Positions 45,901 through 52,752 of a DNA stretch of 64,000 nt are shown one piece after another. The translations under genes were made by a program, and so were the position numbers. This DNA is from Guptibacillus hwajinpoensis. GTDB lineage: Bacteria; Bacillota; Bacilli; Bacillales; Guptibacillaceae. Each line of letters begins with the position of its first letter. The first letter of the stretch is position 1. The notes under the pieces are model-generated. The model did no database searches. It was not told where the DNA came from and saw only the letters and a list, made by a program, of their open reading frames with translations. The stretch covers positions 124,001 to 188,000 of the forward strand of contig NZ_JAIVKU010000005.1 of the NCBI RefSeq assembly GCF_020524165.1, in the 5' to 3' direction.

Positions 45901-46399
45901 AAACAAGATGCAAATCATAAAGTTTATCTTGAAGAAGACTTCGCTCATCTTCTATATAAAAATCATCAGCAAAGCTCTTAATATCGCCTGGTTCAAGGCA
46001 ATATCGTTTAAATTCTGTTACCATATCATTGAGTTGTTCCACATATCCTGTTTTCTCAGAAGAGCGCTGATAAATTCTTAAATCCGATTTGTTCTCCTCA
46101 ATAATCTGGCGAAGCATCATGCTGGTGCCTACGCTTGTTAAATGAGGACGAGCCATGCCCCCGGTTTCCTGAAGTACTTTCCACGCGAGTCTTGTAAAAC
46201 TAAAAACTTGTGCGCGAATCATTCCTTTTAAACCTCTATTATGTACTAATTCATATTCTGATTGAAAAGTCATTTGCTCTGGAACGAGGTAAATCATATC
46301 CTGTCCAATCGGTCGCTTGCTTAGTTCATTTTGCATTTCTGTTAAACAATGGTCCGATTTTCCGCTTCCTGATCGACCAATGACAAATTGCACCGTCAT
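42908..46399 (-). CDS. addB: AddB helicase-nuclease subunit
   Basis: The 1163-residue protein has an N-terminal Walker A FVIGRSGSGKSDHC, an inactivated helicase body used for Chi recognition, and a C-terminal nuclease domain. The four cysteines expected for its 4Fe-4S cluster are visible: one in YKSCAFSQF near residue 800 and a CxxC-x5-C group in CTFCSYRSFC near the end. It forms the AddAB complex with AddA. It is first in the addB-addA-sbcD-sbcC operon. GTAGGAGGTAG precedes the ATG. Confidence 0.95.
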   Translation of the reverse strand: MTVQFVIGRSGSGKSDHCLTEMQNELSKRPIGQDMIYLVPEQMTFQSEYELVHNRGLKGMIRAQVFSFTRLAWKVLQETGGMARPHLTSVGTSMMLRQIIEENKSDLRIYQRSSEKTGYVEQLNDMVTEFKRYCLEPGDIKSFADDFYIEDERSLLQDKLYDLHLVYEAFQKKMIGHYLDSEDYLALLAEKIEESDYLTNATIWIDGFHSFTPQELLVIQALMKKGTALTFTLTMDPEMIPSAIHELDLFHEPGKTYQTLQDMANEAGVDIKEPLILTTQKRYQNSEMAHLEANYGERPPVVYHGELRHIQVHHAVNIRSEVEAAARETLRLVRDEGYRYRDVSIMVRNMSTYYELVETIFGDHGIPIFSDQKRTMLHHPLIELIRSSLDIIQYNWRYESVFRCVKTELLFPDDTGESLETIRERMDELENYVIAKGIKGYRWKTGERFKANIYRQLEDKEVITSDELEKMEDRLNETKDWIATPLEKFERKMKKATTVQDMCEILYYHLENCHAAEKIDRLKEQAEMSGQLSKAREHDQVWDAVISLLDETVELIGNQTLSVEQFTKLLEAGMENMKFALVPASLDQVVIGSIDRTRFTDVKCGFLLGVNEGVLPARIQEDGLLNEQDREKLEEQGIQLAPGLKRRLLDEEFLIYHSLSTPSDSLWVSCPLADEEGKGLQPSIVMNRLQEMYPDLEIGLKFAEPGEEMTEELSFITNPSKTIGRLTGQLRQWHRGYPIDPIWWDAYNWFIEAPSQKDRIRLIDSLFYRNKAERLTESTSRKLYGNQIQTSVSRMERYKSCAFSQFASHGLKLKERATFKLEAPDIGQLFHAALNMMAETIKQRHWDWAKLSSNQYYELSGQIVEQLAPKLQNEILLSSNRYHYIMRKLTQVVGRASSVLGQQAKKSGFQPAGLELGFGPNQELPPIEFTLKNGVKIQLVGRVDRVDQALNGEELLLRIIDYKSSGTSLDLSEVYFGLALQMLTYLDVVISNANVWLGREATAAGMLYFHVHNPMLQTSAPGQAAIQQELFRKFKMKGLLLADKDVVSLMDNDIETKKSDIIPAALKKDGSFYKNSSVLSSDDFQALRSYTRKTIQTIGTEISDGRIEIDPYKLKDRIPCTFCSYRSFCQFDQAMEDNAYRPIAAQDDETILRRMREEADDDK

Positions 46400-46586
46400 T
46401 TGTTCTACCTCCTACAACGTAAATTCTTCATCTATTATCTCATGTTTTCGATCAATTGAATAGAAATAAGAAAACACGTTCGCATGCCAAACGACATTTA
46501 ATCCCAAATTGAACACTCTATGGTTTCCTCCCTTATGCGCTCGGGTATAGTACTTATAAGAATGATTTGATAAAGGAGTTTTCATA

Positions 46587-46781
46587 ATGGAAAAAGAATT
46601 TGAGACGTTTAAATGGGAATTAAACCGACTAACCCGAGACATGACCGAGTTTGTTCATAGTTATGAAAAATTAGATGATGGTCAGAAGCGCAGTGTTGCA
46701 GCAGACTTCCCTTTCAAATCAGATCTTCACGATTTAAAAAACATGCTGGCAACATGGAACAATACCGTTAATAAAATGTAA
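46587..46781 (+). CDS. Small acidic hypothetical protein (64 aa)
   Basis: The 64-residue helical, charged reading frame (MEKEFETFKWELNRL...) has AAAGGAG before the ATG and a strong terminator five bases past the stop, so it is a real, probably monocistronic gene. It has no membrane segment and no motif that I recognise. It is divergent from addB and lies before cotJA; neither neighbour suggests a role. Confidence 0.7.
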   Translation: MEKEFETFKWELNRLTRDMTEFVHSYEKLDDGQKRSVAADFPFKSDLHDLKNMLATWNNTVNKM

Positions 46782-46785
46782 AGCA

Positions 46786-46822
46786 TAGAAGCACTTCCAT
46801 TGTTGGAAGTGCTTCTTTATTT
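46786..46822 (+). terminator. Terminator after the 64-aa protein gene
   Basis: AGAAGCACTTCC and GGAAGTGCTTCT form a 12-bp perfect stem around ATTGTT, followed by TTATTT. Confidence 0.92.
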
Positions 46823-46825
46823 GGC

Positions 46826-46855
46826 ATTCATGTTTTCTTATTTCGTTCATACATC
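46826..46855 (+). promoter_or_regulatory. Possible SigE promoter for cotJABC
   Basis: CATACATC at 46848 is close to the SigE -10 consensus CATACANT. A weak TTCATGTT element lies about 14 bases upstream. SigE control is known for B. subtilis cotJ. Confidence 0.4.
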
Positions 46856-46891
46856 TTAAGAGTAGAGATTTGTATAGAAGGAGGTCAAGAA

Positions 46892-47113
46892 ATGCATACA
46901 AACCGGAAATTTTACGAGCCATATGTTAGTCCGTTTGATCCATGTCCTCCGATTCGTGTGAAATCTTACTCGACTCCACCAAACCTGTATATGGGATTTC
47001 AACCGCCAGGTCTTGAACAATACACTGCTCGCGCAGCCCTACAGAAAGGGACGCTCTGGAAAGCCTTCTATGATCCTTATCCTTATCCTTATCCTTCAAA
47101 GCGGGAGGAATAA
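46892..47113 (+). CDS. cotJA: Spore coat protein CotJA
   Basis: The 73-residue proline- and tyrosine-rich protein (KFYEPYVSPFDPCPPI... YDPYPYPYPS) is typical of CotJA, a small polypeptide encoded with CotJC and needed for its placement in the spore coat. AAGGAGG precedes the ATG at ideal spacing. The next gene starts 3 bp after its stop. The tail contains a short repeated codon tract encoding YPYPYP. Confidence 0.88.
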   Translation: MHTNRKFYEPYVSPFDPCPPIRVKSYSTPPNLYMGFQPPGLEQYTARAALQKGTLWKAFYDPYPYPYPSKREE

Positions 47114-47116
47114 CTC

Positions 47117-47383
47117 ATGTCTCAAAAACAATTGCCAAAAGAGTATTATGAACTATTAGAAGAGCTTCAGGCTGTTGATTTTGTTCTAGTAGAATTAACG
47201 CTCTACCTTGATACTCACCCTAATGATTTTGAAGCCATTCAACAATTCAATGAGTATGCAAAAATGAAAAAGCAACTAAAAAAGCGTTATGAAAAAGAAT
47301 ACGGTCCGTTACAACAATATGGCAACAGTTATTCTAACTATCCATGGGATTGGAAAGATGCCCCATGGCCGTGGCAAGTCTAA
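47117..47383 (+). CDS. cotJB: Spore coat protein CotJB
   Basis: The 88-residue protein begins MSQKQLPKEYYELLEELQAVDFVLVELTLYLDTHP and ends in the tryptophan-rich NYPWDWKDAPWPWQV, both typical of CotJB. It is the middle gene of cotJABC. GCGGGAGG, its ribosome binding site, overlaps the end of cotJA. Function in coat assembly follows from the operon. Confidence 0.9.
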   Translation: MSQKQLPKEYYELLEELQAVDFVLVELTLYLDTHPNDFEAIQQFNEYAKMKKQLKKRYEKEYGPLQQYGNSYSNYPWDWKDAPWPWQV

Positions 47384-47404
47384 CTCCGAAAGGGTGAACG
47401 CTAT

Positions 47405-47974
47405 ATGTGGATCTATGAAAAAAAATTACAATACCCCGTTAAAGTAAGCACCTGTAATCCCATGCTAGCAAAGTTTTTAATTGAGCAGTATGGGGGAGCT
47501 GATGGGGAGCTGGCTGCAGCTCTCCGCTACCTGAACCAGCGCTATACCATCCCAGATAAAGTGGTCGGATTATTAACCGATATCGGAACAGAAGAATTTG
47601 CTCACCTAGAAATGATTGCCACAATGGTATACAAATTAACAAAAGATGCAACAGCTGATCAAATGAAAGAAGCTGGACTCGGTGCCCATTACGCCAATCA
47701 CGACAGTGCCCTCTTCTATTCCAACGCTGCAGGCGTTCCATGGACAGCAAGTTACATCGCCGCTAAAGGGGATCCCATCGCTGACCTGTACGAAGACATC
47801 GCCGCAGAAGAAAAAGCAAGAGCCACCTACCAATGGATCATCGACCTCTCAGACGACCCTGACCTAAACGACTCCCTCGCCTTCCTAAGAGAACGCGAAA
47901 TCATCCACTCCCAACGCTTCCGAGAAGCCGTTGAAATACTTAAAGAAGAAAGAGATAAAAAAAGGATATTTTAA
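47405..47974 (+). CDS. cotJC: Spore coat CotJC, manganese-catalase family
   Basis: The 189-residue four-helix-bundle protein of the Mn-catalase family has metal-ligand glutamates and histidine in GADGELAAALRYLNQR, DIGTEEFAHLEMIA and DIAAEEKARATYQWI. It is incorporated in the inner spore coat with CotJA and may detoxify peroxide. The start lies about 20 bp after cotJB. Immediately after the stop begins the large hairpin-repeat array, in forward orientation. Confidence 0.93.
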   Translation: MWIYEKKLQYPVKVSTCNPMLAKFLIEQYGGADGELAAALRYLNQRYTIPDKVVGLLTDIGTEEFAHLEMIATMVYKLTKDATADQMKEAGLGAHYANHDSALFYSNAAGVPWTASYIAAKGDPIADLYEDIAAEEKARATYQWIIDLSDDPDLNDSLAFLREREIIHSQRFREAVEILKEERDKKRIF

Positions 47975-47978
47975 TTCG

Positions 47979-48094
47979 AAAAGCGGAAGCGCCCGTTTAG
48001 ACACGACAGGCACTGGAACCCTATAACTTGAACACGGTTTTTGTGTTCGAGTTATAGGGTGAAGTAACCGAGTGTCTGGGCGCTGTAGCTGGAT
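47979..48094 (+). repeat. Hairpin repeat unit 4 (array B)
   Basis: First unit of the array after cotJC. Arms pair AGCGCCC/GGGCGCT, AGACAC/GTGTCT and CCCTATAACTTGAACAC/GTGTTCGAGTTATAGGG (one G-T wobble) around a T-rich loop. Starts AAAAGCGG and ends AGCTGGA. Confidence 0.92.
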
Positions 48095-48098
48095 CTTG

Positions 48099-48213
48099 AA
48101 AAGCGGAAGCGCCCGTTTAGAAACGGAGATATTGGAACTCTTGAACGAGAACACGCCCTTTGTGTTCTGGTGAAAGAGTGAAATATCGCAGTTTCTGCGA
48201 GTCGCAGCTGGAT
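48099..48213 (+). repeat. Hairpin repeat unit 5 (array B)
   Basis: Inner arms are AGAAAC/GTTTCT and GATATT/AATATC; the apical arm is GAACAC/GTGTTC. The outer arms (GCGCCC versus GCGAGTCGC) pair poorly here. Nearly all of the unit is identical to unit 8, 360 bp away. Confidence 0.92.
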
Positions 48214-48219
48214 TTAAAG

Positions 48220-48334
48220 AAAAGCGAAAGTGGGCGGTTAGGGTCGACAAGCGCTGGAGCCTTATCAAAAGAACACGGTCTTTGTGTTCATTTGAAAAGG
48301 TGAAGCGATCGAGACCCTGCCCACTGCAGCTGGA
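48220..48334 (+). repeat. Hairpin repeat unit 6 (array B)
   Basis: Arms AGTGGGC/GCCCACT and AGGGTC/GACCCT replace those of unit 4 with full compensation. The apical stem CCTTATCAAAAGAACAC pairs with GTGTTCATTTGAAAAGG with two mismatches. Confidence 0.92.
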
Positions 48335-48338
48335 CATT

Positions 48339-48454
48339 AAAAGCGAAAGTGGGCGGTTAGACACGGCAGGCACTGGAACCTTTTCATTTGAACACGCTTT
48401 TTGTGTTCGGATGAAAAGGTGAAGTGACCGAGTGTCTGCCCACTATAGCTGGAT
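48339..48454 (+). repeat. Hairpin repeat unit 7 (array B)
   Basis: Arms AGTGGGC/GCCCACT combine with AGACAC/GTGTCT. The apical stem is CCTTTTCATTTGAACAC with GTGTTCGGATGAAAAGG (G-T wobbles only). It is a mosaic of the unit 4 and unit 6 arms. Confidence 0.92.
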
Positions 48455-48458
48455 CAAA

Positions 48459-48573
48459 AAAAGCGGAGACGAGCGTTTAGAAACGGAGATATTGGAACTC
48501 TTGAACGAGAACACGCCCTTTGTGTTCTGGTGAAAGAGTGAAATATCGCAGTTTCTGCGAGTCGCAGCTGGAT
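48459..48573 (+). repeat. Hairpin repeat unit 8 (array B)
   Basis: Same sequence as unit 5 from the CGTTTAG segment to the end; only the outer left arm (GGAGACGAG) differs. It is also the closest match to the relic at the amtB stop codon. Confidence 0.92.
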
Positions 48574-48579
48574 TTAAAG

Positions 48580-48632
48580 AAAAGCGAAGTCGAGCGTTTA
48601 GAAACGAAGATATCAACCTTCTTGAACATATC
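48580..48632 (+). repeat. Truncated hairpin repeat unit 9 (array B)
   Basis: Only the left half is present (AAAAGCGAAGTCGAGCG, then TTTAGAAACGAAGATATC). It decays into unique sequence before the next terminator. Confidence 0.85.
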
Positions 48633-48649
48633 TCTTTCACAGTCTACAC

Positions 48650-48682
48650 ACAAAAGCCATGCCGGTTTCGGCATGGCTTTCC
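48650..48682 (-). terminator. Terminator after the VTT-domain gene
   Basis: On the minus strand AAAGCCATGCCG pairs with CGGCATGGCTTT around AAAC, followed by TTTG. It separates the gene from the repeat array. Confidence 0.88.
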
Positions 48683-48684
48683 TT

Positions 48685-49311
48685 TTATCTAGCCTGATCC
48701 TCAGTACGATGCTTCCGAGGACGCTGATTTAGTTTCACTTCAATCAATTTACCCGCCCCCCAAAGAAGGACGATCGCAACAAGAATAAGAATCATCTGCA
48801 GGGGTTGATGAATTAACGCAAATACATCATGCCCTATAAAAGAAACGATTAAGATCATCACCATTTTCCCAAGTAAAACAGCTAGGACAAAGCTACGAAT
48901 ACTCATATTGGAGAGACCTGCCACCACATTAATTAAAGCTGAGGGTGTAAATGGAAAGCATAGAAGGAGAAACACCATTCCAAATCCATGTCGCTCGATC
49001 CATCGTAGTGTTTTTTCGATTTTTGCGTGTTTTGTTACAACTCGCATAAAGCGCTGCCTTGCAAGCCGCCTGACCACCATAAAAACAATCAGAGCACCAA
49101 GAGATGCACCGAGCCATGAAAGCAAAGAACCATACCAAAATCCATACGCTGCCGCATTCCCTGCTACGAATAGAAACAGCGGCAAGATTGGAATCACCGC
49201 TTCAAGCATAGGAAGCAGAATTCCTGGCAGTGGTCCAAGCGCCCGATATTGCCCCAGCCATTGTTTGATTGTTTCTTCGTTTAAAAAGTCTTTAATCATT
49301 TCCCACTCCAT
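48685..49311 (-). CDS. VTT-domain (TVP38/TMEM64, DedA-like) membrane protein
   Basis: The 208-residue protein has five to six hydrophobic segments and the VTT core: EAVIPILPLFLFVAGNAAAYG, the glycine-rich SWLGASLGALIVFMVVRR and FPFTPSALINVVAGLSNM. Relatives include DedA and TVP38 proteins, some of which scramble or flip lipids. The specific substrate is unknown. It ends in a basic tail. An ATG at 49299 with GGAG just before it is an alternative start. Confidence 0.82.
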   Translation of the reverse strand: MEWEMIKDFLNEETIKQWLGQYRALGPLPGILLPMLEAVIPILPLFLFVAGNAAAYGFWYGSLLSWLGASLGALIVFMVVRRLARQRFMRVVTKHAKIEKTLRWIERHGFGMVFLLLCFPFTPSALINVVAGLSNMSIRSFVLAVLLGKMVMILIVSFIGHDVFALIHQPLQMILILVAIVLLWGAGKLIEVKLNQRPRKHRTEDQAR

Positions 49312-49412
49312 ATGGGAATCAACCTCGTTTCCTGGTGCATACGTCAGAGCGACAGCACAAGATGCTTATTCTTTCATTAAATCACAAAAAATTGCGATAA
49401 GAAAGTCTGACG

Positions 49413-49877
49413 CTATTTCAATAACGCCTCATACACTTCTCTATCCAATTCTTCTGCTTTCTTTTGGTTATATGTTTTCTCATATTGGGGTTCTGCCGTA
49501 ATTTTCGCTCCCCAAAACATCGTTTCCATCACTTGGTCAATATTCACATTTATTTTCGCAAGCTTTAATGAAACACCTTTCATGGCTTCTTCAAGGATGG
49601 AGGCATTTCCGTGAATGGAATACACGGTTTCCAATCCAATGATTGTTAATACAACATTCGCATTCTCTCTTACATTTTGAATCGTACGTGAGTTGGATGT
49701 AACTGAAAAACGAATGTTGCTCTTATCCAAGCATTTCACCCATGATATGGCAGATACGTTTGGAGTCTTGCTTTCATGGTCAATTGTTGAAAGCATGACA
49801 AGCTTTTCCCCTTCAAAAAAGGATACAAGATCCTCATTAAGCTCCGTCAAAATCCCTTTCTTCGCCAAATGCCTCAT
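49413..49877 (-). CDS. Pyridoxamine 5'-phosphate oxidase family protein
   Basis: The 154-residue protein has the split-barrel flavin-binding fold (KLVMLSTIDHESKTPNVSAISWV, NSRTIQNVRENANVVLTIIG). This family binds FMN, F420 or haem in various enzymes; the true substrate cannot be told. The C-terminus lacks the PNPOx dimerisation segment, so it is not the vitamin B6 enzyme itself. It is a single gene with no obvious operon partners. Confidence 0.75.
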   Translation of the reverse strand: MRHLAKKGILTELNEDLVSFFEGEKLVMLSTIDHESKTPNVSAISWVKCLDKSNIRFSVTSNSRTIQNVRENANVVLTIIGLETVYSIHGNASILEEAMKGVSLKLAKINVNIDQVMETMFWGAKITAEPQYEKTYNQKKAEELDREVYEALLK

Positions 49878-49979
49878 CCTTTCACTTTCTATAATCGAGT
49901 ATCTCCTAAAAGGTTACCACGAATTCCGCATAATGGAAACGCTTCACCCTTTCATCTCATTTTCATGTATTGAATCAAA

Positions 49980-50008
49980 AAAAACCGTACTCACGTGAGT
50001 ACGGTTAA
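49980..50008 (-). terminator. Terminator after the 467-aa membrane-anchored gene
   Basis: AACCGTACTCACGTGAGTAC followed by GGTT is a perfect 24-bp palindrome; on the minus strand it is followed by TTTTTT. It lies about 90 bp past the stop codon. Confidence 0.85.
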
Positions 50009-50096
50009 CAGGGGGAAAATCACTTTCAAACTACTTAGGGGGTTTGATAAAGAATATTCCCGATTCAATAAAAACCAAACTACAAATTTGAATTTG

Positions 50097-51500
50097 CTAT
50101 TTATTTTTTTCTCTTCGTTCAAGAGATCCTTTTAAATCAACATCTACTGATTCGAAATGTGGCAAGTTTGATAAGGTGATAACTGCAGGCACTCCTGAAG
50201 AAAAATGTTCATAATCAAAATCAACCCGAAACTCTTTTGGTACATCTCCAACAGTCGTTTGATAGATCAGAACATCGTTTTTATTTTTATCTTGTACCCC
50301 TAATAAAACAGGCTTTTGTTCTTCAAAAAACGCTCGCTCCTCTTCTGGTATAGAACTTAAACGATCTTTATAAGCCTGTTTACTTTCTATGTAAAACTGA
50401 TTCAACAATTGAGGTGGATCCCCTTTCTTTGCATCAATTGAAATGACAAGCTGGTGACCGACGCCCTTATCTTCAGTATGAATGGAATACGTTAGCCCAC
50501 TGTATTCTCCTAGACGAATCTTTTTATTCTTTTTCATCTCTCCCCAATCCGTATTCGTAATCTCCTTCCGAATGACACCATCTTTATTGAAAATAACTTC
50601 ATTTACTTTGTAAGAAAATTTCTCTTGTAACGAACGAAACGGTTCAAGTGCTACATAAGTTCCTCGATCGTCTTTCAATAAAGTACGTTCAAACGAATAA
50701 AAATCTTCTTCGGTCGCATTTTTCATCACAACTCGAGTACGTGGGTTATTCATGCCTTCGATGTACAACTTATTTGAATTGAGGCCAGCTTCTAAACGAG
50801 TGAAAATAAAATTTCCTTCTTCTGTATGTACACGCTGATTCAAATCCGCTTCAGCATAAATATGTTTTGAGTAATCACTACTCAAATCGAGTTCTTGATT
50901 ATCGAGCTTCACCTTCTCATCGTTAACCTGTACAACAAGATTTTCAAGGATAACTGATTTAGCATCTGGAAATTGATCAAATTCTTCAATAAATTCAACT
51001 TCCTCACGATTCGGGTAAAGGATGTCCGCGCGGTAAAGACGATGCTCAATCACCGATGGCTTTCCACCTGACTCGCTAGAGATTTGTTGTTGATTCACCA
51101 AATACGATTGATCTGTGTTTCCTTTAAAACGTAATGAGCCAATTTGCAGCGTTGGTAAATTATACGGTTCATCCTTTTCCTTCATGGAGAAGGAGTAGGT
51201 AACATAAACCGCCCCATAATGAACAACCATCACATCATGAATCACAAGGTCCCGGCCAGCAGCGAGAAGCGGGATGCGGTGTTGGTTATTTTTCAGTGCT
51301 CCTATCTCCTTAGCTAACTGTAGCTGTGGGATTCTATTACTCATAGACTTTTCCCAGGCACTAACTGATTCATACACGTCAAACATTGAATCATTCACTT
51401 TAAAATTCGGTTCTCCATTTTGGAATTGATTAAAGATGATAAGAAACAATGCGAATGATACGAAAATTCCAATAATTTTATAGAGATTCAGCTTCTTCAC
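50097..51500 (-). CDS. Membrane-anchored extracellular protein of unknown function (467 aa)
   Basis: One N-terminal helix (IIGIFVSFALFLIIFNQF) anchors a predicted extracellular domain of about 435 residues, rich in beta-type segments and charged residues, with no cysteines that I noticed. There is no lipobox, LPXTG motif or catalytic motif that I recognise. It starts at an ATG with GGGAGG upstream. A second single-helix anchored protein on the same strand lies upstream across a terminator. The internal segment RDLVIHDVMVVHYGAVYVTYSF reads like a beta-sandwich. I cannot assign a family. Confidence 0.75.
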   Translation of the reverse strand: MKKLNLYKIIGIFVSFALFLIIFNQFQNGEPNFKVNDSMFDVYESVSAWEKSMSNRIPQLQLAKEIGALKNNQHRIPLLAAGRDLVIHDVMVVHYGAVYVTYSFSMKEKDEPYNLPTLQIGSLRFKGNTDQSYLVNQQQISSESGGKPSVIEHRLYRADILYPNREEVEFIEEFDQFPDAKSVILENLVVQVNDEKVKLDNQELDLSSDYSKHIYAEADLNQRVHTEEGNFIFTRLEAGLNSNKLYIEGMNNPRTRVVMKNATEEDFYSFERTLLKDDRGTYVALEPFRSLQEKFSYKVNEVIFNKDGVIRKEITNTDWGEMKKNKKIRLGEYSGLTYSIHTEDKGVGHQLVISIDAKKGDPPQLLNQFYIESKQAYKDRLSSIPEEERAFFEEQKPVLLGVQDKNKNDVLIYQTTVGDVPKEFRVDFDYEHFSSGVPAVITLSNLPHFESVDVDLKGSLERREKNK

Positions 51501-51578
51501 AAAAACCTCCCATTTGCGTCATATACTTCTATTCTATCAGTTTCTTTCTTTATGTTTAACCCGGTACTAAAGCAGCGA

Positions 51579-51616
51579 TGCTAAAAAAACTCCCTAATTG
51601 GGAGTTTTTTTAGCAT
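51579..51616 (-). terminator. Strong terminator after the 173-aa anchored protein gene
   Basis: GCTAAAAAAACTCCC and GGGAGTTTTTTTAGC form a 15-bp perfect stem around TAATT, giving a T run on either strand. Confidence 0.92.
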
Positions 51617-51619
51617 TCT

Positions 51620-52141
51620 TTATGGGGTAATCTCAACAGGTATGCGAAATAAGAAACTCTCTTCCTTGTTGTTCATTATGATGGGAACCTTCACTTCAAT
51701 TTGGTAAGCACCTGAATCAAGGGAGTCAGTCTTTAATGACTTTCCTTCGATAATCTCATCTTTAGATACCTTTTCTTGAACGGTAGGATCTGAAGACGCA
51801 TAAGGGATGACAATTTCGTCTGTCTCTTGTTCTGTAATCTGGTAATCTAACATACTATTCTCGACTACCTCTATTTCCGTCTCTTCTTCCCCTTCATATT
51901 TAATTTTAGCTGTGAGAGTGATTGTACCATTTTCAGCAAGCTTACTATTGACAAGCGCGCCTACAGGAACTTTCGGCTGCGTTTCGGAACGCGAAACAAC
52001 GTCACGCTGATTCTCACTAAGTAAGTATTCACTCGTATTCATTTTGCGATCGCTAAACAGTACGTTGACAGCGCCTACAATAATAAAGGCTATAAAAAAT
52101 AGGATGATCAACTTAGAGCGATCCAACTTCCAATTCTTCAT
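51620..52141 (-). CDS. Membrane-anchored protein of unknown function (173 aa)
   Basis: MKNWKLDRSKLIILFFIAFIIVG-type N-terminus: a short basic cytoplasmic tail, one membrane helix, then about 145 extracellular residues with alternating polar/hydrophobic beta-strand patterning and many glutamates. The ATG at 52141 is favoured by GGAAGGATG just upstream; a start at 52168 would add nine residues without a site. No family recognised. It resembles the next gene downstream (467 aa) only in topology. Confidence 0.7.
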   Translation of the reverse strand: MKNWKLDRSKLIILFFIAFIIVGAVNVLFSDRKMNTSEYLLSENQRDVVSRSETQPKVPVGALVNSKLAENGTITLTAKIKYEGEEETEIEVVENSMLDYQITEQETDEIVIPYASSDPTVQEKVSKDEIIEGKSLKTDSLDSGAYQIEVKVPIIMNNKEESFLFRIPVEITP

Positions 52142-52272
52142 GACGACATCCTTCCATGCTTCACTCAATGCCCCTATTATATCATTTCCCTATCCGAACA
52201 TAACAAAAAAATCTGTAGGGAAGAGAAACATTTGGTACACTTACACTAAACACTTTGAAAGGATGTCTTAAG

Positions 52273-52362
52273 ATGGAAGTTATCATCGATATACTCTATG
52301 GAGTCGGCATCGTATTTCTACTCATTTTCGGATTGTATTTCGTTGATCGCTTTCGAAAATAA
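52273..52362 (+). CDS. Single-helix micropeptide (29 aa)
   Basis: AAAGGATG precedes an ATG that opens a 29-codon frame, MEVIIDILYGVGIVFLLIFG and nine more residues ending in DRFRK, then TAA. It has one membrane helix with acidic start and basic end, like known Bacillus regulatory or assembly micropeptides. Its stop is only four bases from the convergent 72-aa gene. Function unknown. Confidence 0.55.
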   Translation: MEVIIDILYGVGIVFLLIFGLYFVDRFRK

Positions 52363-52366
52363 AGCG

Positions 52367-52585
52367 TTAAGCGTTCGGTCCTGCTTTATACACAACGGAT
52401 GGGGACGGATCAATAACTGATGCGTCATATTCTTCCTTCACTACGCCTTTTGGCATATCCTTTATCACTCGAACGAGCTCTTCTTCATCAGGGTTATACC
52501 CCTTGCCCGATAAGTATTCCATAATCTCTCTTGTTGTTACTGGTTCTTCAACGTTTTTTAAAAAGCTTAAAATTTCTTTTTGCAT
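52367..52585 (-). CDS. Small winged-helix-like hypothetical protein (72 aa)
   Basis: The 72-residue frame begins MQKEILSFLKNVEEPVTTREIMEYLSGKG, which reads like a helix-turn-helix of the winged-helix type, followed by KGVVKEEYDASVIDPSPS. AAAGGAG lies upstream of the ATG. It is a single gene. A DNA-binding role is only suggested by the pattern. Confidence 0.65.
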   Translation of the reverse strand: MQKEILSFLKNVEEPVTTREIMEYLSGKGYNPDEEELVRVIKDMPKGVVKEEYDASVIDPSPSVVYKAGPNA

Positions 52586-52752
52586 CTCGATTCTCCTTTC
52601 GTTACGCCATTTACTCTCAATTAGTCATTACCCTATGTATCGAATTTGTAATCGTTTAATCGCCCTACTCTTTCCAAGCTTATTGAAATTCGCTAAACTT
52701 GAGATAATCATCTTCCTAGTAGGAAGGTTTACGAGCAGAAAGGGGTAGGAAG

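Noticed and set aside
47979..48632. Integron attC-like cassette array
   Set aside because: Covarying arms recall attC sites, but there are no cassette genes between units, no integrase and no GTTRRRY core.
47979..48632. CRISPR array
   Set aside because: The units are ~115 bp palindromes with linkers of only a few bases; there are no unique spacers and no cas genes.
47885..48674. Several open frames of 60-160 codons on the minus strand across array B
   Set aside because: They read through the hairpin repeats, change frame from unit to unit and lack ribosome binding sites; they are by-products of the repeat composition.
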